Assembly: GCF_030345335.1 (NCBI RefSeq)
Contig: NZ_JAPVRC010000006.1
Location: forward strand, 183,198-247,197
Direction: 5' to 3'
DNA length: 64,000 nucleotides
DNA from: Halobacillus campisalis
GTDB taxonomy: Bacteria > Bacillota > Bacilli > Bacillales > Halobacillaceae
The notes beneath the pieces are model-generated. The model did not search any database. It was given only the letters and a program-made list of their open reading frames with translations, and was not told the origin of the DNA. The position numbers and the translations under genes are program-made. The first letter of the stretch is position 1. Each line of letters begins with the position of its first letter. Shown here one piece after another: positions 18,193-26,528 of the stretch.

Positions 18193-19119
18193 ATGACAAA
18201 AAAATTAGTATTCGGTCATAAAAATCCTGATACAGATACCATTTGTTCGGCTATTGTTTACGCTGAGCTGAAAAACAAAATCGGGGAAGAGGCAGAAGCT
18301 GTACGTTTGGGAGAAGTAAGCAGTGAAACCCAATACGCATTGGATTATTTCCAAGTGGACGCTCCGCGTTTAGTTGAAACTGTGGCGAATGAGGTGGATA
18401 AAGTCATTCTAGTGGACCACAATGAACGCCAGCAAAGTGTTGATGATATCGATGAAGTGGAAGTAGCTGAGGTGATCGATCATCACCGAATAGCGAACTT
18501 TGAAACCAATGGTCCGCTTTATTACCGTGCTGAGCCTGTTGGATGTACGGCTACCATATTAACTAAAATGTTTAAAGAAAATGGGGAGGAAATCTCTAAG
18601 AGCCAAGCTGGGTTATTGCTTTCTTCCATTATATCGGATTCTTTACTTTTTAAATCTCCAACGTGCACAGACGAAGATGTGAAGGCAGCGAAAGAGCTTG
18701 AGGCTATTGCAGGTGTTGACGCTGAATCGTATGGTTTGGAATTATTGAAAGCCGGGGCAGATATAAGCGGACTTAGTGCAGAAGAGCTTCTTTCTCTAGA
18801 CGCTAAAGAGTTTTCAATGGGTAATTCTAAAGTCGAGATTGCACAAGTAAACACAGTAGATACCGAAGAGGTGCTTCTACGTAAAAGTGAAATTTCAAAG
18901 GCGATTAAAAATACGATTTCAGATAAATCTTTAGGTTTGTTTGTATTTGTAATCACAGACATCCTGACAAATGATTCGACAGTCATTGCTTTAGGTGATG
19001 AGGCTTCTTCTGTAAATAAAGCCTTCGGAGTGGAACTGAAAGACAATCAGGCCGTCCTTGAAGGTGTAGTTTCCCGCAAGAAGCAAATAGTGCCTCCTTT
19101 AAATGAGCAGCTTGACTAA
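18193..19119 (+). CDS. ppaC: Manganese-dependent inorganic pyrophosphatase
   Basis: Cytoplasmic family II pyrophosphatase hydrolysing PPi to phosphate and so pulling biosynthetic reactions forward. At 308 aa it has the normal length. Metal-binding motifs are [10 protein letters not shown], the DHN of VILVDHNE and the DHH of VIDHHRI; the C-terminal DHHA2 domain ends with the [10 protein letters not shown] signature, where the lysines bind PPi. The ATG follows GGAGAG. Monocistronic with its own terminator. Confidence 0.96.
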   Translation: MTKKLVFGHKNPDTDTICSAIVYAELKNKIGEEAEAVRLGEVSSETQYALDYFQVDAPRLVETVANEVDKVILVDHNERQQSVDDIDEVEVAEVIDHHRIANFETNGPLYYRAEPVGCTATILTKMFKENGEEISKSQAGLLLSSIISDSLLFKSPTCTDEDVKAAKELEAIAGVDAESYGLELLKAGADISGLSAEELLSLDAKEFSMGNSKVEIAQVNTVDTEEVLLRKSEISKAIKNTISDKSLGLFVFVITDILTNDSTVIALGDEASSVNKAFGVELKDNQAVLEGVVSRKKQIVPPLNEQLD

Positions 19120-19132
19120 GAAAACAATCATG

Positions 19133-19178
19133 AAGAAGGGCTTATTCCAATTCACGGAGTAAGCCCTTCGTTTTATTT
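19133..19178. terminator. Terminator of ppaC, shared with convergent gene
   Basis: Perfect 10-bp stem GAAGGGCTTA (19135-19144) with TAAGCCCTTC (19160-19169), then GTTTTATTT. It overlaps the final codons of the acetyltransferase gene on the other strand. Confidence 0.88.
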
Positions 19179-19747
19179 ATATGCTCGTACCATTCTTCTC
19201 TTAGAACACCCATACGGATGGAGTCGTAATGTTTTCCCTCATAGATTCTGCACTTTCTCATTCTTCCTTCTAATTTCATCCCAAGTTTACGTCCGACTTG
19301 CATCATTCTTTCATTCCTGGACCATGTAGTCAGACCCGCTCTTGCAATAGGTAAGTTTTGAAACAGGTGGTCTATCCACAACGTTAAAGCAGAGGTACCA
19401 TATCCCCCGTTCCAATACTCTTTATTATATATGCCGATACCAACCTCCAGCCATAATGACGGCTTATGCTCCCAGTAATATGTGACCGTGCCGATGATTA
19501 CATTATCTACTTCGATAAGAAGCCTCGAATCCGGTTCCCCATTTTTAATTCGTTCCTTTCGAGCGTTCTCGTGACTGCGATAACTTTCTAAAGTGTGGGG
19601 TTCTAAGGGATAATACGGCGCATCCCATTCTTTCCATTCAGGATTTGGGCTGCTGTAAATCAGCTCCCACAATGTTTTGGTATCTGCTTCATTAATACTT
19701 CTTAATTGTAGTTTGTTATTCAACAATTTAGTTTCTGTAGCAACCAT
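19142..19747 (-). CDS. GNAT-family N-acetyltransferase (RimJ/RimL-like)
   Basis: Acetyl-CoA-dependent acetyltransferase of the RimJ/RimL (Acetyltransf_3) type, 201 aa. The family pattern is LRSINEADTKTLWEL at the N-terminus, IIGTVTYYWEH, the acetyl-CoA loop YWNGGYGTSAL, and the terminal RNERMMQVGRKLGMKLEGRMR. An upstream in-frame start at 19783 exists, but AGGAGGGGAAATC directly precedes the ATG at 19747. The substrate, protein or small molecule, cannot be inferred. Confidence 0.87.
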   Translation of the reverse strand: MVATETKLLNNKLQLRSINEADTKTLWELIYSSPNPEWKEWDAPYYPLEPHTLESYRSHENARKERIKNGEPDSRLLIEVDNVIIGTVTYYWEHKPSLWLEVGIGIYNKEYWNGGYGTSALTLWIDHLFQNLPIARAGLTTWSRNERMMQVGRKLGMKLEGRMRKCRIYEGKHYDSIRMGVLREEWYEHINKTKGLLRELE

Positions 19748-19865
19748 GATTTCCCCTCCTAAAAGAAAAGCTTTATTAGTCATCGTATCACACGATTCAT
19801 GAAAAGTATGTTTTAGAATGAATGAGCAGGGTAATTAATTTTCGTAAGCAGAAAAGGGTGATTAT

Positions 19866-20816
19866 ATGATAAGTGTTTACGGTTATTCAAAAGAAGAAGG
19901 TCTTCAAACTTTTACTTCTTTAGAAAATATGGATCAGGCTGCTGTAGAATGGTATTGGGTGGACCTTGATTCTCCGACTGAGGAAGAAGTGAAATGTTTA
20001 GATACATACTTTCAGTTTCATCCCTTAGCTATAGAAGACTGTTTGCATGACTTGCAAAGACCAAAGCTTGATTATTACGAGGACCATACTTTTTTTGTAT
20101 TTCATGCCCTGCATCAAGAGTCAATGGACCGCCAGGAAATCAATTTGTTCCTTGGTGAGGGGTTTGTGGTTACATTTCACAAAGAGCCTTCTAAAGAAAT
20201 AGAAGCTGTAAAAAGTATGCTGACCCGACATAAAAATCAGCAGGAGCTGGATGAGTATTATGTTCTTTATCAACTATTAGATAAAGTCGTGGACCGTTAT
20301 TTTCCAATCGTGTATGAAATAGAAGATCATATCAACGAAATAGAAGATAATACACAGAATTTGTCTATGGAACAGTTGTTAGAAGAATTATTTGACCGCA
20401 GAGGAGAGCTGCTGCGAATAAGGCAAACGGTACATCCTATGAGAGACCTGCTATACCGGATGTTGAATACGCATCATCTAGATGGAGTGAAAGAGAGAAG
20501 AGAGTACTTTGCCGACATTTATGACCATCTGATAAAGGTAGCTGAAATCGTCGGGTCGAATCGGGAAATGACTCAGGATATAAGAGACAGCTATTTATCT
20601 TTGAACTCTCATGAGACAAACCGGACAATGCAGATTCTTACAGTGATTTCAGTTATTTTCATGCCGTTGACTTTCGTTGTAGGAGTGTACGGGATGAATT
20701 TTATGAACATGCCGGAACTGAATACAGAGTATGGTTATTTCGTAGTGTGGGGACTGATGATCGTTATGGCAGTCGGAATGTTCTTTTGGTTCAAGAACAA
20801 AGGGTGGTTTGACTGA
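19866..20816 (+). CDS. corA: CorA-family magnesium/divalent cation transporter
   Basis: Membrane channel for Mg2+ (or Co2+/Ni2+) of the CorA family, 316 aa, similar in length to B. subtilis YfjQ. It has a large cytoplasmic N-terminal domain with the long stalk helix (about 140-250), then two C-terminal TM helices; the pore signature YGMNF closes TM1 and the loop to TM2 carries MPEL. The protein ends with the basic/aromatic FKNKGWFD. It forms homopentamers in known cases. No Mg-sensing riboswitch is seen in the short upstream region. Confidence 0.94.
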   Translation: MISVYGYSKEEGLQTFTSLENMDQAAVEWYWVDLDSPTEEEVKCLDTYFQFHPLAIEDCLHDLQRPKLDYYEDHTFFVFHALHQESMDRQEINLFLGEGFVVTFHKEPSKEIEAVKSMLTRHKNQQELDEYYVLYQLLDKVVDRYFPIVYEIEDHINEIEDNTQNLSMEQLLEELFDRRGELLRIRQTVHPMRDLLYRMLNTHHLDGVKERREYFADIYDHLIKVAEIVGSNREMTQDIRDSYLSLNSHETNRTMQILTVISVIFMPLTFVVGVYGMNFMNMPELNTEYGYFVVWGLMIVMAVGMFFWFKNKGWFD

Positions 20817-20898
20817 TTGATGAAGCAAGCCGAATAAAACAGGCTTCTAATTATAATGTTTCCTGTTCAAATCAGTTTATTTCGTTAAATAAAAGATA

Positions 20899-20944
20899 AA
20901 CAATGCCGATATTCCTCGTCAAGAGGATATCGGCATTGTTGTTT
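20899..20944. terminator. Terminator between corA and the convergent small-protein operon
   Basis: Near-perfect hairpin AAACAATGCCGATAT(T)CCTC with GAGGATATCGGCATTGTTGTTT; one bulged T. It can act on both strands. Confidence 0.85.
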
Positions 20945-20955
20945 ATCTATTCAAT

Positions 20956-21096
20956 TTAAACTAATAAGTAATTTGCAATGACCCAAAGTATTGAAAAAAA
21001 TATAAGTAAATAAAGAATATACTTCAATCGTTCCAATGAACCACTGGTTTTCCGGCTGGATTGATCTTCTTTTTGATTACCTGAAGGCTGGCTCAT
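20956..21096 (-). CDS. Small membrane protein, 46 aa
   Basis: Short gene with a good start: GAGGTG seven bases before the ATG at 21096. The product has a polar, Ser/Gln-rich N-terminus (MSQPSGNQKEDQSSRKTSG), a positively charged turn and one C-terminal TM helix (about 26-45, LKYILYLLIFFSILWVIANY), so it is probably anchored with the N-terminus in the cytoplasm. It lies 23 bases downstream of the HPr-like gene and is likely co-transcribed. Not a recognised family. Confidence 0.65.
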   Translation of the reverse strand: MSQPSGNQKEDQSSRKTSGSLERLKYILYLLIFFSILWVIANYLLV

Positions 21097-21119
21097 TTTA
21101 TACACCTCATTAAAGATGA

Positions 21120-21452
21120 TTAAACGAATATAGATGTTTGACTATTCACTTGAGCCTCGCTGTATTTGGAACGAACACTGATATCATCAATACAGTCTTC
21201 CAGTTCATTGTGTATCGTATGATAGACTTCTTCAATGTTTTCACCATCAATGATCATTACCGCAGGCTGGTCTGTATTCACGAACAAAAAGAAAGATAAC
21301 AGTTTAGTTAAGTGACCGGCATCTGCGATCAAATGGTCCTGGTGCAGGTAAATGTTGCGCTCTTTATTGGAAGAGTATTTATAAATATTTACAATCTGAG
21401 TAGTAGATAATGGCTGGTTGAAACGAATTTGATAAGAAGATAATTGACTCAT
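21120..21452 (-). CDS. HPr-like domain protein without the active histidine
   Basis: A 110-aa protein whose pattern (NIYLHQDHLIADAGHLTKLL, MIIDGENIEEVYHTI) resembles the PTS phosphocarrier HPr fold. The position of the phosphorylatable His15 loop reads PLSTTQIV, with no histidine, and there is no Ser46-type KSIMGV sequence. It is therefore unlikely to act as a phosphocarrier and may be a binding or regulatory relative; this is inferred from alignment by eye. A GTG start at 21461 touches its ribosome binding site, so the ATG at 21452, with proper spacing from GGGGG, is preferred. Confidence 0.6.
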   Translation of the reverse strand: MSQLSSYQIRFNQPLSTTQIVNIYKYSSNKERNIYLHQDHLIADAGHLTKLLSFFLFVNTDQPAVMIIDGENIEEVYHTIHNELEDCIDDISVRSKYSEAQVNSQTSIFV

Positions 21453-21528
21453 TCCTTTCACCCCCCTGCTGCTTCATTTTCTTACAATAATATTACCCGA
21501 GTCATCTTTTTTTAAAACATGACAGATA

Positions 21529-22278
21529 TCAATGTTCATAAATCATTTTTCTTGTCATTCCTCCATCTACCGTCAAGTCAGTTCCTGTTAAGAAATCGTT
21601 CTCTTCATCTGTCAGATAAAAGCAGGCTTTTGCTACATCTTCAGGCTTTCCTACCCGATTACTCATGTGTTGTTTATGATCGATCTCTCTTAGATCAGAA
21701 TAGTTTTCTGTTTGGATCCATCCGGGACTGATCGAATTCACTCGAATTTGAAATTCAGATAGAGAAGCTGCAAGAGCGTGGGTGATACCTATAATTCCGC
21801 CTTTACTTGCTGCGTATCCTTCAGAATTCGGTTCTGACATGTAAGCGCGAGTTGAAGCGAGATTTACGATTCTTCCATTTACCCCGTTCTTTTTCCAAAT
21901 TTGTGTCGCATGTTTTGAAAGTAAAAAAACACTTCGTAAATTCGTATTGATGATCGAATCCCAGCTTTCCACTGACAGCTCTTCTAATGGTTGAAATTCA
22001 CTAATACCGGCATTATTAATTAATATAGTAAAAGATCCCACTTCATCTAGTATTTTATTATATAGCTGATCAATCGACTGAGGGTCGCTGACATCACAGT
22101 AGAAGAAAAAGCCATCTCCACCATTTTCACGTATTTCTCCTAACAATTGCCTTCCGTGCTCTGCGTCATGGTCGGCCATGATTACTGTAGCGCCATTTCT
22201 AGAGTAAGCGTGAGCAAGATGTCTGCCAATCCCGTTGCTTGCCCCTGTAATTAATACTGTATCGTTTGCAAATTTCAT
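21529..22278 (-). CDS. SDR family oxidoreductase
   Basis: Classical short-chain dehydrogenase/reductase, 249 aa. Cofactor motif TGASNGIG, NNAG, catalytic Ser in NLAST, Tyr and Lys in YAASK, and PGW after the active site are present; the C-terminus carries the usual GTDLTVDGG. An Asp at the end of beta-2 (MADHD) suggests NAD(H). The closest groups are glucose-1-dehydrogenase-like and 3-oxoacyl-ACP-reductase-like enzymes; the substrate is unknown. Monocistronic, starting after AGGAGGAAATA. Confidence 0.88.
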   Translation of the reverse strand: MKFANDTVLITGASNGIGRHLAHAYSRNGATVIMADHDAEHGRQLLGEIRENGGDGFFFYCDVSDPQSIDQLYNKILDEVGSFTILINNAGISEFQPLEELSVESWDSIINTNLRSVFLLSKHATQIWKKNGVNGRIVNLASTRAYMSEPNSEGYAASKGGIIGITHALAASLSEFQIRVNSISPGWIQTENYSDLREIDHKQHMSNRVGKPEDVAKACFYLTDEENDFLTGTDLTVDGGMTRKMIYEH

Positions 22279-22404
22279 ATTTTATTTCCTCCTATACTTT
22301 GTTTCTATTTCCTTATTCCATGAAAATATAAACCATTAAAGTAAACGGAGTGCTTGAGGATTCACCTGATAAAATGGTATATTCTTTTGAAAAGAGGTGA
22401 TAGG

Positions 22405-22938
22405 ATGGCCCGCGTAACTTTAGTAGACGTTTTTAAACATAGAATTACTCAGAAGTATTTGCAGCGCTCAGGAATACATCATGCGGTCACAGTGGCAGGC
22501 TATGCCTATGATTTAGCACTTGAAGCTTCAGTATCTCCCGACTTAGCCACAAAATCTGCTCTCCTGCATGACATGGGACATTACGAATGGTACCTTGATG
22601 GGAAATGGGATTATGAGGAGTATAGAAAACATGATATCCATGCGATTAAAGGAGCTGAAAGAGCCCATAAATTGCTCATTCGTCTAGGGGAAGACCGCTT
22701 AGTAGCAAAAGAAGTTTCTTTAGCTGTATTGCTGCACACAGACAGCTACCTTCCTTTTTCATTGTCAGGGAAAAGAACTTCGTTACAGGATGTAGTGGCA
22801 GAAGCTGACCGCAAAGATGAACAGCCGAATGGGCTGCATCATTACAATAAAATGAGCCCAAGCAGCGCGATCAAAAACCTCAGTGTTCTCGATAAGAAAA
22901 TAACAGACTATTATGAAAATAATATAGAAGCAGAATAG
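22405..22938 (+). CDS. HD-domain hydrolase
   Basis: Protein of 177 aa with an HD-type metal-dependent phosphohydrolase core: H in GIHHAVTVAGYA, the HD pair in SALLHDMGHYEW, and a later His in VLLHTDSY. It is expected to hydrolyse a nucleotide or phosphoester. The in-frame ATG at 22354 lacks a ribosome binding site, while AGAGGTGATAGG precedes the ATG at 22405. Soluble; no partner domain. Precise function unknown. Confidence 0.82.
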   Translation: MARVTLVDVFKHRITQKYLQRSGIHHAVTVAGYAYDLALEASVSPDLATKSALLHDMGHYEWYLDGKWDYEEYRKHDIHAIKGAERAHKLLIRLGEDRLVAKEVSLAVLLHTDSYLPFSLSGKRTSLQDVVAEADRKDEQPNGLHHYNKMSPSSAIKNLSVLDKKITDYYENNIEAE

Positions 22939-22950
22939 TACACATCCTCT

Positions 22951-22988
22951 GATTAGACCTCGCGTAAGGTAATCTTGTGGCTTTTTTA
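22951..22988 (+). terminator. Possible terminator of the HD-domain gene
   Basis: GATTA-GA-CCT pairs with AGGTAATC (two-base bulge), followed after eight bases by T6. Weak geometry. Confidence 0.4.
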
Positions 22989-23023
22989 ACACGGATTATT
23001 CATTTGAGGAAGGAAGAGGTCTG

Positions 23024-23158
23024 ATGGTCTTTAACATTTTTTTCTATAGAGTTTCAATTACAGTAAAGAAGAATAGTAATACTGTAAAGCAGGAGGAATA
23101 TAAGAAAGCTAAGGAAAAACTATTGAATCGAAAAGCTCAATACCACAACTTGTACTAG
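23024..23158 (+). CDS. YrzI-like small protein, 44 aa
   Basis: Short ORF preceded by GGAAGAGG. It begins with a hydrophobic stretch (MVFNIFFYRVSITVKKNS) and continues as a very basic helix rich in Lys, Glu and Gln. This resembles the YrzI family of small Bacillus proteins, some of which are sporulation-associated. It is followed directly by a terminator, supporting a real transcription unit. Family call is by eye only. Confidence 0.5.
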   Translation: MVFNIFFYRVSITVKKNSNTVKQEEYKKAKEKLLNRKAQYHNLY

Positions 23159-23162
23159 ATTT

Positions 23163-23195
23163 AAATCCTTACCTGAGTCGGGGAAGGATTTTTTT
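23163..23195 (+). terminator. Terminator of the YrzI-like gene
   Basis: AAATCCTT(A)CC pairs with GG(G)AAGGATTT, followed by T-rich TTTT. Confidence 0.8.
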
Positions 23196-23272
23196 ATGCT
23201 TTAAAATTTTTGTATTTTATTATAATTTTCGTTATGGTCAATTAAAGACGTTATTAGAAGGTAGGAAAGAAA

Positions 23273-24547
23273 ATGAATTTACATAGAGAGCCAATACCTG
23301 TTGCAGAAGCGGTGAAGCGTGTGCTTAGTTTAGAAGCAGAAAATTATATAGAGAAAGTAAAAATTGAGAACAGTTATGATAGAATTCTGGCTGAAGATAT
23401 AGTAGCCACTCATTCTATTCCTCCATTCAATAAATCTCCTTATGACGGTTTTGCAATCAATTCGGAAAGTACGAATGATGCTTCAAAAACATCTCCGGTC
23501 CATCTTCATGTTATAGAAGAAATTGGTGCCGGACATAGAGCCAGCCGGGCTATTGCACCTGGAGAAGCTGTTCGTATTATGACAGGAGCAGAAATACCTG
23601 AAGGTGCTGATTGTGTAGCGATGTTCGAAATATGCCAAACCTATGAGGCAGAGGACAAGTCTTATATGACAATTAAACGCCCAATGGAAAAAAGACAGAA
23701 TATTATTGAGCAGGGCTCAGAAACAAAAAAGGGAACCTTATTGGTTGAAAAAGGCACGGAAATAAATCCTGGGGTCAAAGCTTTACTAGCCACATTCGGT
23801 TATTCAAACGTGCAAGTCTACCGAAAACCGGTAGTTGGAGTTTTTGCAACGGGGACAGAGCTTCTTGATGTAGATCAGGCATTAGAGCCAGGAAAAATCC
23901 GCAATTCCAATGCATATATGGTAACAGCTCAGATTGAACGGAGCGGTGCGGAACCTTTATATCTAGGAAAGCTGGCGGATGAATTTGATCGTTGTTATGA
24001 AGCGGTAAGTGAGGCTTTGAATAAGGTGGATATGCTCATTACTACTGGCGGAGTATCTGTAGGTGATTATGACTTGATGCCTGACGTATATGAAAAATTG
24101 GGAGCAGAGGTCCTTTTTAATAAAATCGCAATGAGACCGGGCAGTGTCACAACTGTTGCTCAAGTCAACGGACAGTTAATGTTCGGTCTATCTGGCAATC
24201 CCTCAGCCTGTTATGTAGGGTTCGAGTTATATGTATATCCTTATATCCAAAAATCATTAAATAAAACTGAGCCGTATCACTCAATCATTGAGGGTATTCT
24301 AGGAACTGATATAATGAAACCTAATCCATTTACCCGTTTTATAAGAGGGTCCGTAGCTTATGAAAAAGGAAAAGTTACAGTGCACCCCGCAGGAATTGAT
24401 AAATCAGCCGTTGTAACTTCACTTGCGCACACAAACGCATTTATAATTTTAAAAGGCGGCACTAGAGGTTACCAAAAAGGGGACGAGGTTCAAGTCCTTC
24501 TTTTGAGCCCAAATGAGGGATCACAGTTTTTTCAAATAGACGCTTAA
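23273..24547 (+). CDS. moeA: Molybdopterin molybdenumtransferase MoeA
   Basis: MoeA inserts molybdate into adenylylated molybdopterin to give Mo-MPT. The 424-aa protein has the full four-domain length; signatures are SPYDGFAI, GEAVRIMTGAEIPEGAD, the MoCF-domain TTGGVSVGDYD and MFGLSGNPSACY. It is the first gene of a pair with moaA, 13-22 bases downstream. The only obvious user of the cofactor in the window is the formate dehydrogenase at 2.4-5.3 kb. Other moa/moe/mob genes are not in the window. Confidence 0.95.
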   Translation: MNLHREPIPVAEAVKRVLSLEAENYIEKVKIENSYDRILAEDIVATHSIPPFNKSPYDGFAINSESTNDASKTSPVHLHVIEEIGAGHRASRAIAPGEAVRIMTGAEIPEGADCVAMFEICQTYEAEDKSYMTIKRPMEKRQNIIEQGSETKKGTLLVEKGTEINPGVKALLATFGYSNVQVYRKPVVGVFATGTELLDVDQALEPGKIRNSNAYMVTAQIERSGAEPLYLGKLADEFDRCYEAVSEALNKVDMLITTGGVSVGDYDLMPDVYEKLGAEVLFNKIAMRPGSVTTVAQVNGQLMFGLSGNPSACYVGFELYVYPYIQKSLNKTEPYHSIIEGILGTDIMKPNPFTRFIRGSVAYEKGKVTVHPAGIDKSAVVTSLAHTNAFIILKGGTRGYQKGDEVQVLLLSPNEGSQFFQIDA

Positions 24548-24569
24548 ATTAAGAAAGGGGATGTCGACT

Positions 24570-25580
24570 TTGGTTCAATACGTTTTAGACAAACACGAGA
24601 GACCGATGAAAGACTTACGCATCTCCGTAATTGATCAGTGTAATTTCCGCTGTACTTATTGCATGCCTGCAGAAATTTTCGGCGATGATTATGCATTTAT
24701 GCCCCAATCAGAATTGTTAAGCTTTGATGAAATCGTTCGATTGGTTAAAATATTCGCCCAATTCGGCACTGAAAAAGTCCGTATTACTGGTGGGGAACCT
24801 TTGATGCGCAAAAACATGGATGAATTAATTACTCGAATTAAACAAGTTGAGGGAATAAAAGATGTAGCGATCACAACCAATGCTGTGTTTCTAGTAAGAC
24901 AGGCGCAAAAATTAAAAGCAGCAGGACTGGATCGTGTCAATATCAGTCTGGACGCTATAGAAGATGATGTTTTCAAAAAAACGAACGGTCGCGGAATCAA
25001 GACGGCGCCCGTAATTAAAGGTATAGAAGCTGCAAGAGAGGCTGGACTGCCAATCAAGATCAACATGGTCGTAAAAAAAGGGATGAATGAAGACCAGATA
25101 CTTCCCATGGCACGTTATTTCAAGGAGACAGGAGACACATTAAGATTCATTGAATTTATGGACGTAGGAAACCACAATGGCTGGAACATGGATACTGTCG
25201 TTTCAAAAAAAGAAATTATCGATGAAATTCATCAAGAACTCCCTTTAGAAACGTTGGAACCAAAGTATTATGGGGAAGTTGCCAATCGTTATCGATACAA
25301 AGATGGGTCTTCAGAGATAGGGGTCATTTCATCCGTGACAGACGCATTTTGCAGCAGTTGCACAAGAGTGCGCCTGTCTGCAGATGGTAAGCTATTCACT
25401 TGCTTGTTCGCATCAGAAGGGTATGACATTAAGAAGATGCTGCGCAGCGAAGAAGAGGATAAAGCCATCATCTCTAAACTGGTAAAAATATGGACAAGAC
25501 GTGATGATCAATATTCTATAGATCGTAAAAATAAAAAACCGGTTAAAAATAAAATTGAAATGTCATATATAGGGGGATAA
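24570..25580 (+). CDS. moaA: GTP 3',8-cyclase MoaA (radical SAM)
   Basis: First step of molybdenum cofactor synthesis, forming the cyclic pyranopterin precursor from GTP with MoaC. The radical-SAM cluster motif is CNFRCTYC; the C-terminal second 4Fe-4S site is FCSSCTRVRLSADGKLFTCL. The conserved start of the core, MKDLRISVID, is present. An ATG at 24561 abuts the GAAAGGGG ribosome binding site with no gap, so the TTG at 24570 (9-base gap) is the more likely start, giving 336 aa. The C-terminal GG dipeptide typical of MoaA is present (YIGG). Confidence 0.93.
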   Translation: MVQYVLDKHERPMKDLRISVIDQCNFRCTYCMPAEIFGDDYAFMPQSELLSFDEIVRLVKIFAQFGTEKVRITGGEPLMRKNMDELITRIKQVEGIKDVAITTNAVFLVRQAQKLKAAGLDRVNISLDAIEDDVFKKTNGRGIKTAPVIKGIEAAREAGLPIKINMVVKKGMNEDQILPMARYFKETGDTLRFIEFMDVGNHNGWNMDTVVSKKEIIDEIHQELPLETLEPKYYGEVANRYRYKDGSSEIGVISSVTDAFCSSCTRVRLSADGKLFTCLFASEGYDIKKMLRSEEEDKAIISKLVKIWTRRDDQYSIDRKNKKPVKNKIEMSYIGG

Positions 25581-25623
25581 AAAAAGCGGACTCATTAAAT
25601 GATGAGTCCGCTTTTCATTTTTA
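25581..25623 (+). terminator. Terminator of moeA-moaA
   Basis: Perfect 14-bp stem AAAAGCGGACTCAT / ATGAGTCCGCTTTT, 6-base loop, T-rich tail. Confidence 0.93.
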
Positions 25624-25736
25624 GACTACTTATCAGTTTCTCAAGATTCCTTCACTTAAAAGGTAGTTTCGAGTACCTTCCAAACAAGGGGATTTATTGA
25701 TCAATAAAGAAATTCAGCAGAGCCTTTTTAAAAATA

Positions 25737-25972
25737 GGCTATGTTAAAGTTGGTTGTTGATATTGATAAGTGAGTTATTCAACAATATGGCAGGATTGTG
25801 GAAGCCTTGATTTCGAGACATTTGGTGAGTGGATCAGGGCGGCGCGGAAAGCAGTGATTTCACGGAGCTCTAAACGCTGTCACTCATAACGGAAACGGCC
25901 CGAATATCTCGAATCTGAGTCTTCCACTAAAGGGAGCTTATTTGAATATCAATACGGAAATTTAACAGAGCC
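25737..25972. repeat. MITE-like element with terminal inverted repeats
   Basis: A 236-base non-coding block bounded by GGCTATGTTAAA (25737-25748) and its inverted partner GGCTCTGTTAAA (25961-25972 on the minus strand), 11 of 12 bases matching. Inside is a second inverted pair: TGGAAGCCTTGATTTCGAGA against TGGAAGACTCAGATTCGAGA, framing a GC-richer core unlike its AT-rich flanks. No ORF. A related sequence lies at the right edge of the window. No clear target-site duplication was found; the flanks are both A/T-rich. Confidence 0.6.
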
Positions 25973-26059
25973 AAAATTAAAATAAAATTGAAAGGATACT
26001 TTGCTCAATCCTTTATCCTCATCTATAATGATGATAGAATTCATACGGAGGTGCAGACT

Positions 26060-26485
26060 GTGAAAACCTTTAAGCTTGTATCCCTTGATATTGTGGAAGA
26101 GAAAAACGAAGACATAACTCAAAGAAGGATTAAGCTGAATGATGGTTTAATTATAAATCGTGAGGATGATCGAGGACGCTGGGTTATTGAAGCATACGTG
26201 GATAATATATATGAAGAGTACTTCAGCAGCATTTTACAAACGGAAGAAGAATTGTTCATACAAGTTAAAATTACTAAAAGCAGTAATCAGCCGGCAACAT
26301 TTATAGCAAAAGTAATTGATATGAATGTAATCGGAAATGATATGAATGTGATATTCATGGGGACGATGATCGATCGACGAAGAGAAAATATTGAAAAAGT
26401 ACTTAAAACATTATTGGATGAAGGATATCAAGGAGACGAGCTTCTTGACGAGTTCAGAAGAAGAGGCGAAGAAGCCGGGGCATAG
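26060..26485 (+). CDS. YwpF-like protein
   Basis: Small soluble protein, 141 aa, resembling the YwpF family of Bacillus. It begins MKTFKLVSLDIVEE and ends in a charged helix (DELLDEFRRRGEEAGA). A longer frame opens at 25988, but GGAGGTG seven bases before the GTG at 26060 fixes the start. It lies 43 bases upstream of ktrD. The biochemical role of the family is not known. Confidence 0.7.
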   Translation: MKTFKLVSLDIVEEKNEDITQRRIKLNDGLIINREDDRGRWVIEAYVDNIYEEYFSSILQTEEELFIQVKITKSSNQPATFIAKVIDMNVIGNDMNVIFMGTMIDRRRENIEKVLKTLLDEGYQGDELLDEFRRRGEEAGA

Positions 26486-26528
26486 GCGCTTCGTCTAGTA
26501 CATAATGAATTAAAAGGGGCAAAAATTT

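Noticed and set aside
18522..19046. 174-codon open frame antisense to ppaC
   Set aside because: No ribosome binding site, serine-rich low-complexity translation, lies wholly inside a well-conserved gene on the other strand.
24689..25108. 139-codon open frame antisense to moaA
   Set aside because: Shadow of a conserved gene; composition is a mirror of moaA codons and no start signal is present.
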